Part shown: in pieces, positions 58,372 through 64,000 of the stretch | Layout of the letters: each line of letters opens with the position of its first letter | How positions within the stretch are numbered: position 1 is the first letter of the stretch | Source: Sphingobacteriia bacterium 24-36-13 | Lineage (GTDB): Bacteria; Bacteroidota; Bacteroidia; Chitinophagales; Chitinophagaceae | Direction of reading: 5' to 3' | Assembly: GCA_002281875.1 (NCBI GenBank) | Contig: NCHN01000014.1 | Span: forward strand, 1-64,000 | DNA length: 64,000 nt | The notes under the pieces: generated by a model | Seen by the model: only the letters and a program-made list of their open reading frames with translations | Told to the model about the DNA's origin: nothing | Database searches by the model: none | Made by a program: the position numbers and the translations under genes

Positions 58372-58449
58372 ATTCAAGGTAAAAATAGGCAAAGAGTCAG
58401 TTAACAATTAGATAATAATGCAAAAAGAGCTAATTGCGGGTGAATGAAA

Positions 58450-58476
58450 TTAACTTTGTGTAAACAGAATGTTAAC
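58450..58476 (+). promoter_or_regulatory. PhoP-box-like repeats at the response-regulator promoter
   Basis: Three half-sites TTAAC (58450-58454), TAAAC (58461-58465) and TTAAC (58472-58476) at exact 11-bp spacing, resembling the PhoP consensus TT(A/T/C)ACA known from Bacillus. They overlap the -7 element TAACTTTG (58451-58458) and reach the ATG at 58477, suggesting autoregulation. Confidence 0.5.
58451..58458 (+). promoter_or_regulatory. Response-regulator promoter, -7 element TAACTTTG
   Basis: Exact TAnnTTTG match 18 nt before the ATG at 58477; overlaps the first PhoP-like half-site. Confidence 0.5.
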
Positions 58477-59157
58477 ATGGAAGGGAAGGCCAAACAGATA
58501 TTGATTGCAGACGACGAGCCAGATATCTTAGAAATTATCCGTTACAACCTAGAAAAAGAGGGTTACGAAGTACATACAGCTAAGGATGGCAATGAAGCAA
58601 TTGAAAAAGCAAAACAGCTTTACCCCGATTTGATTATTTTGGATATCATGATGCCGAGAAAGAACGGGGTGGAAGTATGTCAGATACTTAGAACCCAGCC
58701 CAGCTTTCAAGACACATTAATCATTTTTTTAACTGCCATGAGCGACGAAAGCTCCCAAATAAAGGGACTTGAGACAGGTGCAGACGATTACATTAGCAAG
58801 CCTATCAGCCCTAAAGTATTAGTAAGCAGGGTAAATGCATTATTCAGAAGAGTAACGAGTAAAGAAGCTGGTAAAACATTACAGATTGGTAACATTGCTA
58901 TAGATCCAGTTAAGTTTTTGGTATCGGTTGATGGAAATGAAGTAATCTTAGCTAAAAAAGAATTCGAATTAATCTATTTATTGGCATCTAAACCAGGTAG
59001 GGTTTTTCTAAGAAATGAAATTCTCACCCAAGTTTGGGGCAATGAAGTAATTGTGGGCGACAGAACAATTGATGTACATGTTAGAAAAGTAAGACAAAAA
59101 TTAGGCATTGACTGCATCACTACCGTTAAAGGGGTAGGTTACAAATTCGAAATTTAG
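58477..59157 (+). CDS. OmpR/PhoB-type response regulator
   Basis: A 226-aa regulator starting at the ATG at 58477 (the earlier ATG at 58444 overlaps the promoter element). Receiver domain residues 3-120 with acidic pocket DDEPD and phospho-acceptor D56 in LIILDIMMP; winged-helix effector 130-225 with RTIDVHVRKVRQKLG recognition helix. With the kinase 36 nt downstream it forms a two-component pair; the neighbouring DUF47/PiT genes suggest the phosphate (Pho) system. Confidence 0.9.
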   Translation: MEGKAKQILIADDEPDILEIIRYNLEKEGYEVHTAKDGNEAIEKAKQLYPDLIILDIMMPRKNGVEVCQILRTQPSFQDTLIIFLTAMSDESSQIKGLETGADDYISKPISPKVLVSRVNALFRRVTSKEAGKTLQIGNIAIDPVKFLVSVDGNEVILAKKEFELIYLLASKPGRVFLRNEILTQVWGNEVIVGDRTIDVHVRKVRQKLGIDCITTVKGVGYKFEI

Positions 59158-59193
59158 ACAGCCCGTTCAGTTGCAAAAATGTAAATTGCCACT

Positions 59194-60252
59194 ATGCTGA
59201 ACACTAAAAATCTCTCCCCAAAGCAGCTTTCCGCTTTTACAGCAGCCATTTTAGCAATACCAATCTCAATTGGTATTTGGTTTATAAAATCGGATTGGTT
59301 AATTGCCAGCATATCATTGATAGTCACATTTATTGGCAGTTATTTGTTAATTGGATTTGTGTTAGAGTCTTTTATTTATAGAAAGATTAAATTGATTTAT
59401 AAGTTTATATACCAAACTAAGGCATCTAAAAGAGAAGAGACTTATTACAAATATATTTTACCACAAAAGGGCATTGATGAAGTGAGAGAAGATGTGGAGA
59501 AATGGGCAGAACAAAGAAGCGCAGAAATAGAAATTCTAAAACAAAATGAAGTCTTTAGAAAAGAATTTCTACAAAACTTAGCCCATGAATTCAAAACTCC
59601 CATATTTGCTATACAGGGCTATATAGATACTTTAAGAGATGGAGCAATTGATAATAGGGAAATTAGTATTCGCTTTTTAGAGAACACGGCCAAAAACGTG
59701 GACCGAATGGTCAATCTTGTTAAAGATTTAGACGCCATTTCTAGATTAGAAAGTGGGGAGCAACCTTTACACAAAGAGTCGTTTATTATTCAAGAATTAA
59801 TTAAAGAAATCTACGAGACCCTCTCCATTAAAATTGATGCAAAGAAAATTAACGCCAGCATTAAAAAAGGCTGTGAATTTCCAGTTGCTGTATTTGCCGA
59901 TAAAGAAAAAATCAGGCAAGTAATCAACAATTTAGTCATCAATGCCATTAAATATGGGAAAGAAGGTGGAAATATTATTGCCAGCATTTATAAAACAGAC
60001 GAAGAACATGTATTGGTAGAATTGAGTGATGACGGTATAGGAATTGCAGAAGAACACTTGCCTAGAGTCTTCGAAAGATTTTATAGAACAGATAGAGGAA
60101 GAAGTAGAGACGTGGGTGGTACAGGGCTTGGGTTGGCCATTTGTAAACATATTATAGAAGCGCATGGCCAAACAATTCATATCCGATCGAAAATTGATGT
60201 AGGCACTTCAGTTGGATTTACATTATCTACCAACAAGTTGAATATTAATTAA
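59194..60252 (+). CDS. Sensor histidine kinase, PhoR-like
   Basis: A 352-aa kinase with two close membrane helices (about 13-32 and 36-58) and no sizeable periplasmic domain, as in PhoR. A linker or HAMP-like segment precedes HisKA, with H131 in QNLAHEFKTPIFAI; HATPase_c with VINNLVINAIKYG and GGTGLGLAICKHII. It probably phosphorylates the response regulator encoded just upstream. PhoR is usually controlled by the Pst transporter and PhoU; here a DUF47 PhoU-like gene and a PiT transporter follow. Confidence 0.88.
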   Translation: MLNTKNLSPKQLSAFTAAILAIPISIGIWFIKSDWLIASISLIVTFIGSYLLIGFVLESFIYRKIKLIYKFIYQTKASKREETYYKYILPQKGIDEVREDVEKWAEQRSAEIEILKQNEVFRKEFLQNLAHEFKTPIFAIQGYIDTLRDGAIDNREISIRFLENTAKNVDRMVNLVKDLDAISRLESGEQPLHKESFIIQELIKEIYETLSIKIDAKKINASIKKGCEFPVAVFADKEKIRQVINNLVINAIKYGKEGGNIIASIYKTDEEHVLVELSDDGIGIAEEHLPRVFERFYRTDRGRSRDVGGTGLGLAICKHIIEAHGQTIHIRSKIDVGTSVGFTLSTNKLNIN

Positions 60253-60273
60253 TAACTATATATTATCTAATTA

Positions 60274-60299
60274 TTAACTTTTCTTTACAATCCATTAAC
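60274..60299 (+). promoter_or_regulatory. PhoP-box-like repeats upstream of the DUF47/PiT operon
   Basis: Half-sites TTAAC (60274-60278), TTTAC (60284-60288) and TTAAC (60295-60299), 10 and 11 bp apart, ending 15 nt before the -7 element TAATTTTG. The position fits activation of the promoter by the adjacent response regulator; the match is to the Bacillus PhoP consensus, so identity is inferred. Confidence 0.5.
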
Positions 60300-60314
60300 C
60301 CTTATCCAAAAGGG

Positions 60315-60322
60315 TAATTTTG
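60315..60322 (+). promoter_or_regulatory. DUF47/PiT operon promoter, -7 element TAATTTTG
   Basis: Exact TAnnTTTG match 15 nt before the ATG at 60338. A short inverted repeat ACCCTT/AAGGGT (60298-60303 and 60310-60315) lies just upstream. Confidence 0.55.
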
Positions 60323-60337
60323 CACAAAATCACCAAT

Positions 60338-60985
60338 ATGGGTATCAATAACATCGGCCGTTTTTTTATGCCAAAGAATAAACTCTTTTATGAGCTTTTT
60401 GAAGATGTAGCAGAAAAAGCACATGAAATGGGAATCAAACTCAAAGAAATGGTTAGTGAGGCTGATCAAGATAAAAGAAGAGCCATTTTAGCTCAAATTG
60501 AAGACCTAGAACATAAAAACGACGACAATACCCATAAAATTTTCACCGAGTTGGGTAGAAACTTTATTACCCCTTTTGACAGAGAAGATATTCACTACCT
60601 AGCAACTGCATTGGATGATATTGCAGATTATATTTTTGCATCAGCCAAAAAAATTAACTTTTATAGCGTTAACCCCAATGATACTGGTATTCAAAAGATG
60701 GCTGACCTAATATTACAGGGCACTATTGAAATTAAAAAAGCAGTATTTGGCTTGAGGGATATGAAGAATCTCCGTGAAATGACTGAAGCTATGGTTAAAG
60801 TTAACAGCATCGAGAATCAAGCAGATGATGTTTTTGATATGAGCATTGAAATGTTGTTTCAACAAGAGAACGATTTCAAAGAAGTAATTAAAAAGAGAGA
60901 AATTTATCAAGTAATGGAAATTGCAACGGATAAATGTGAAGATGCGGCCAATGTAATTGAGTCAATTATTATTAAATACGCTTAA
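60338..60985 (+). CDS. DUF47 (PhoU-like) phosphate transport accessory protein
   Basis: A 215-aa helical protein of the DUF47/PhoU-like family (YkaA). NKLFYELFEDVAEKAHEMGI, the segment ITPFDREDIHYLATALDDIA near 80-99 and CEDAANVIESIIIKYA at the end are typical. Such proteins control the PiT transporter encoded next, 18 nt downstream. The ATG at 60338 is chosen over an in-frame TTG at 60320 that lies within the promoter. Confidence 0.9.
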   Translation: MGINNIGRFFMPKNKLFYELFEDVAEKAHEMGIKLKEMVSEADQDKRRAILAQIEDLEHKNDDNTHKIFTELGRNFITPFDREDIHYLATALDDIADYIFASAKKINFYSVNPNDTGIQKMADLILQGTIEIKKAVFGLRDMKNLREMTEAMVKVNSIENQADDVFDMSIEMLFQQENDFKEVIKKREIYQVMEIATDKCEDAANVIESIIIKYA

Positions 60986-61003
60986 TCGGCACTAAAGGAA
61001 GTT

Positions 61004-62047
61004 ATGTTTACATTACTGGTAATCATCATAGTACTTGCTTTTATTTTTGACTATATCAATGGGTTCCATGATGCAGCAAACTCAATTGCAACAATCGTTT
61101 CTACCAAAGTGCTAACTCCGTTTCAGGCAGTAGCATGGGCGGCTTTTTTTAATTTTGCTGCCTTCTTCATTTCAAAATACATCTTTAAAGAATTTGGAAT
61201 TGGTAATACCGTTGCAAAATGGGTAAATGCAGACTTCATCACTTTAGAAGTATTAATGGCAGGAATTTTAGCAGCCATTACCTGGAATTTAATTACCTGG
61301 TGGTTTGGCATTCCTTCTAGTTCGTCGCATACCTTAATGGGAGGATTTATTGGTGCAGCCTTGGCACATGCTGGTGGCTTGTCTGGTGAAGCGGGTGATG
61401 TAATCAACTATGCAAAAGTAGTCCCTACTTTTCTTTTCATTTTCTTCGCTCCATTAATTGGGATGTTCATCGCATTTGTAATTACAATTATTATTGTTCA
61501 TTTGTGTAAACGATCGAATCCGTATAAAGCGGAAAATTGGTTCAAGAAATTACAATTGGTTTCATCTGCAGCATTTAGTATTGGACATGGTGGTAACGAT
61601 GCCCAAAAAGTAATGGGCATCATTGGAGCAGCTATTATATTTTATGAAAAAAATACGCATGGTGTAATTATGGATTTCAACAGTTTTGTTGATGCATATC
61701 CATGGGTTCCATTTACTAGTTTTTTATGTATTGGTATTGGAACTATGAGTGGTGGTTGGAAGATTGTAAAAACTATGGGTACTAAAATCACTAAAGTTAC
61801 TCCAATCGAAGGTGTAGCTGCTGAAACAGCTGGTGCTATAACCCTATTCATGACTGAGCATTTCAAAATACCAGTATCAACTACACATACAATTACAGGT
61901 GCAATTATTGGTGTAGGAGCAACAAAAAGATTAAGCGCAGTAAGATGGGGTGTTACTGTTAATTTATTATGGGCTTGGATTTTAACCATCCCAATCTCAG
62001 CTTTTATTGCTGCCGTTTTCTATGGAATTATTAAGTTAATTGTATAA
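61004..62047 (+). CDS. PiT-family inorganic phosphate transporter
   Basis: A 347-aa phosphate/proton symporter with about ten membrane helices. The duplicated signatures NGFHDAANSIATIVSTKVLT (about 18-37) and GHGGNDAQKVMGIIGAAI (about 195-212) plus PVSTTHTITGAIIGVGATK (about 291-309) identify the PiT family. Coupled with the DUF47 gene, it takes up low-affinity phosphate (as metal-phosphate in some bacteria). Normal length for the phylum. Confidence 0.95.
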   Translation: MFTLLVIIIVLAFIFDYINGFHDAANSIATIVSTKVLTPFQAVAWAAFFNFAAFFISKYIFKEFGIGNTVAKWVNADFITLEVLMAGILAAITWNLITWWFGIPSSSSHTLMGGFIGAALAHAGGLSGEAGDVINYAKVVPTFLFIFFAPLIGMFIAFVITIIIVHLCKRSNPYKAENWFKKLQLVSSAAFSIGHGGNDAQKVMGIIGAAIIFYEKNTHGVIMDFNSFVDAYPWVPFTSFLCIGIGTMSGGWKIVKTMGTKITKVTPIEGVAAETAGAITLFMTEHFKIPVSTTHTITGAIIGVGATKRLSAVRWGVTVNLLWAWILTIPISAFIAAVFYGIIKLIV

Positions 62048-62106
62048 AGATTTAAGCCGTTGAAGTAGCCTTTTGCAGTATATTGCAGCAAAGAATAAAC
62101 TTCGCT

Positions 62107-63147
62107 ATGGCAAAAATTTTAGTGACCGGTGGAACCGGATTCATAGGCTCACATACCATTGTAGATTTAATTGAAAACGGTTACGAAGTAATCTCCATTG
62201 ACAATTTTGCTAGGTCAACTACTATTGCGTTGTCAGGAATAGAAAAAATCACGGGAAAGAAAATTAAAAACTATACCGTCGATTTAAAAAACTTTGATGA
62301 AACAAGAGCAGTTTTCCAAGAGAATACAGATATTGATGGAATTATCCATTTTGCAGCATATAAAGCAGTGGGCGAATCTGTTGAAGAACCTTTAAGGTAT
62401 TACGAGAACAATATGTTTGGCTTAATTAACCTACTAAAATGTGTACAGGAATTTGGGGTACCCAATTTTGTATTCTCTTCTTCTTGCACTGTTTATGGTA
62501 ATCCGGATGTAATTCCTGTTACTGAAAATACTGCAATTAAACCTGCGGAATCGCCTTATGGAGCCACCAAACAAATGGGCGAAGTGGTAATTAAAGATTT
62601 CTCCAAAGTAGTTAATACCAATACCATTTTATTAAGATACTTTAATCCAGTGGGAGCACATCCGTCTTGTTTAATTGGTGAACTACCAGTAGGTAAGCCG
62701 CAAAATTTAGTTCCAGCCATTACACAAACTGCAATTGGTAAGTTACCAAAAATGTGGGTGCATGGAAGCGACTACCCTACTAAAGATGGTTCATGCGTTA
62801 GAGACTATATTCATGTTTCAGATATTGCACACGCTCATACTTTAGCCATTCAATACTTAATGGATGGAAAAAATGAAACCAAATGCGATGTATTTAATTT
62901 AGGAACTGGAGATGGTGTAAGTGTGTTAGAAGCCATCCATACTTTTGAGGAAGTGAGTAACCTAAAATTGAATTATGAAATTGGGCCACGCCGAGCGGGT
63001 GATGTTGTAGCTATTTATGCAAATAATGACGCAGCTGTAACTAAATTAGGCTGGAAAATTAAATACGGAATCAAAGAAATGATGGATACTGCTTGGAAAT
63101 GGGAATTAAAATTAAAGCAAGAAGCCGATCAAATAATTAATAACTAA
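62107..63147 (+). CDS. galE: UDP-glucose 4-epimerase
   Basis: A 346-aa short-chain dehydrogenase/reductase-type epimerase. NAD site VTGGTGFIGSHTIV (6-19), catalytic Ser in FSSSCTVYG near 125 and YxxxK in SPYGATKQMGE near 148-158, with PVGAHPSCLIGE near 180. Interconverts UDP-glucose and UDP-galactose for envelope sugars. I start at the ATG at 62107; the frame upstream (to 62083) has no better start. The stop shares CTAA with the convergent gene. Confidence 0.93.
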   Translation: MAKILVTGGTGFIGSHTIVDLIENGYEVISIDNFARSTTIALSGIEKITGKKIKNYTVDLKNFDETRAVFQENTDIDGIIHFAAYKAVGESVEEPLRYYENNMFGLINLLKCVQEFGVPNFVFSSSCTVYGNPDVIPVTENTAIKPAESPYGATKQMGEVVIKDFSKVVNTNTILLRYFNPVGAHPSCLIGELPVGKPQNLVPAITQTAIGKLPKMWVHGSDYPTKDGSCVRDYIHVSDIAHAHTLAIQYLMDGKNETKCDVFNLGTGDGVSVLEAIHTFEEVSNLKLNYEIGPRRAGDVVAIYANNDAAVTKLGWKIKYGIKEMMDTAWKWELKLKQEADQIINN

Positions 63148-63863
63148 GGACGCTGTTCTTTTTTATTTAATAGAGCCAAACTATTATAAAAGGAAACGAT
63201 TTTAATCAAATCTGTTTCCTTTTTTATTTTAAGGCCTTCTCTAATTATATAGCCTTTTACTTCATTAATCCAATCAGGAAATAGCAGGGCTAAATCATCT
63301 ACTTTTTTTATCGGATGCATTTGGTTGTTGGCAAAAACGTAAAAATAAAACTGAGGTTCAAGTTTAAAAGTAACGCCTTGACCGTATTGCATTCGATCAG
63401 AAAAAGTGTAGTGTATATATTTAAGTAGCTTTGCATTTCCTTCTGCCAATACTTGATAAAAACTATTCCATCGCTGCTTGTCTACTCTTGGAAATCCAGC
63501 TTGAAATACAGCTGCTTTTTTTCCCTCGTTTAAAAATTCTATTCGTTTAATAGCAGAAGTTAAAACAATTAATTGCTGCTTTTCATTTTCAGTAAAAAGT
63601 TTGTTGTTGTATAAATTTAGTTTAAACTGATTCCCTTCAATTGTTTCTCCATCAAATAAGGTAATCCGGGCAGGAATAAAGCTGGTATTAAACCAAGGAC
63701 TTCCTTCGTATGGTATTCCAGTAAAGTTTCCGTCTGAATAATAGGACGGATCCAAATTAAACCGGAAATAGTAAACATTATAAGCACCAGCTAACTGTGC
63801 ATTTATCATTTTAGGAAAACCAAAAATAAAAATGAAGAATAAAAAAGGAGCTATTATTCGCAT
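63144..63863 (-). CDS. Exported protein of unknown function
   Basis: A 239-aa protein with a signal peptide (residues 1-22, ending INAQ). The mature part has aromatic-rich beta segments (AGAYNVYYFRFNLDPSYY; RITLFDGETIEGNQFKLNLY) and no cysteine pair, zinc or nucleotide motif I recognise. It begins 6 nt after the stop of the next gene upstream and ends sharing CTAA with galE, so it belongs to the same minus-strand unit as the partial gene at 63870. Confidence 0.65.
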   Translation of the reverse strand: MRIIAPFLFFIFIFGFPKMINAQLAGAYNVYYFRFNLDPSYYSDGNFTGIPYEGSPWFNTSFIPARITLFDGETIEGNQFKLNLYNNKLFTENEKQQLIVLTSAIKRIEFLNEGKKAAVFQAGFPRVDKQRWNSFYQVLAEGNAKLLKYIHYTFSDRMQYGQGVTFKLEPQFYFYVFANNQMHPIKKVDDLALLFPDWINEVKGYIIREGLKIKKETDLIKIVSFYNSLALLNKKEQRP

Positions 63864-63869
63864 GAAAAA

Positions 63870-64000
63870 CTACTTAACCAGTTGATTGTAATAATTAAAC
63901 AATTTTTCTAAATCAGCTTGCCGTTTAAATTTGGTTTTTTCTTTTTTAATGAATGCAGCTATTTCTGCGGCCTTATCTTCCATTAAAGACAACACGTTTT
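63870..64000 (-). CDS. 3' end of an unidentified gene (partial)
   Basis: The frame ending at the TAG (63872-63870) is open to the window edge, about 43 codons. It is lysine-rich and helical (DKAAEIAAFIKKEKTKFKRQ, then LEKLFNYYNQLVK). Family not identifiable from this much. It ends 6 nt before the exported protein gene, indicating an operon. Confidence 0.5.
   Translation of the reverse strand, partial: NVLSLMEDKAAEIAAFIKKEKTKFKRQADLEKLFNYYNQLVK

Overview
The window looks like chromosomal core genome of a member of the Bacteroidota, probably family Chitinophagaceae (a low-GC Sediminibacterium-like organism would fit; genus not proven). The signs are the Bacteroidota promoter element TAnnTTTG upstream of many genes, a GldB-type gliding lipoprotein, two SusC-like or vitamin/heme-type TonB receptors, DUF4783 and DUF3108 proteins, an ATP synthase a subunit with a signal-peptide-like N-terminal extension, and a fused BamA-like barrel/propeller protein. 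Gene packing is very dense: four convergent gene pairs share their stop codons in a 4-nt overlap. I see no rRNA, tRNA, CRISPR array, prophage or intact insertion sequence. The only stretch over 300 bases without an intact gene is about 11422-11780, and it holds the wreck of an ABC transporter ATPase.

Layout. 1-3100: end of an MFS (UMF1-type) gene, a metallo-beta-lactamase-fold hydrolase, then on the minus strand a DUF3108 protein and an LPG-synthase-like membrane protein. 3123-4648: ruvC, a HIT hydrolase and greA with an attenuator-like hairpin in its leader. 4725-7485: a GntR-controlled ABC exporter operon. 7482-11186: 2-hydroxyacid dehydrogenase, ksgA, pdxA, aldose-epimerase-like gene. 11188-16845: a decaying accessory patch with pseudogenes flanking an operon of TonB receptor, TPR-like secreted protein, two paralogous membrane proteins and a winged-helix regulator. 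16863-22000: a DinB/maleylpyruvate-isomerase-like gene and atpBEFHA. 21972-28033: MsbA-like ABC exporter, a broken ligand-gated-channel-like gene, bifunctional (p)ppGpp enzyme, purA. 28120-38478: acidic low-complexity protein, pabB-like, engB, TonB receptor, heme-binding protein, gpmI, DUF4783, nadC, TPR histidine kinase, SUI1/YciH. 38561-46392: histone-H1-like protein, zinc metalloprotease, PDH E2, isocitrate dehydrogenase, apaG, gldB. 46449-58371: nadE, universal stress protein, thiolase, pyrD, terC, a 1124-aa outer-membrane-type protein, glyoxalase-II-like hydrolase and an uncharacterised secreted protein with a possible clan-CD cysteine peptidase end. 58400-62047: a phosphate-type two-component system, DUF47/PhoU-like protein and PiT transporter. 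62107-64000: galE, an unknown secreted protein, and the end of another gene.

How it fits together. Energy and central metabolism (ATP synthase, PDH E2, IDH, GpmI, thiolase), NAD synthesis (nadC, nadE), nucleotide synthesis (purA, pyrD), PLP (pdxA) and folate/pABA (pabB) dominate. The most notable regulatory signals are a hairpin plus T-tract within the greA leader, direct repeats resembling PhoP boxes at both the response-regulator and DUF47/PiT promoters, a stable hairpin between atpE and atpF, and -7 elements only 5-7 nt from the start codons of ksgA, the MsbA-like gene and relA/spoT, which suggests leaderless mRNAs. Three pseudogenes (ABC ATPase, DUF2071, pentameric-channel-like) show recent gene loss in an otherwise compact region.
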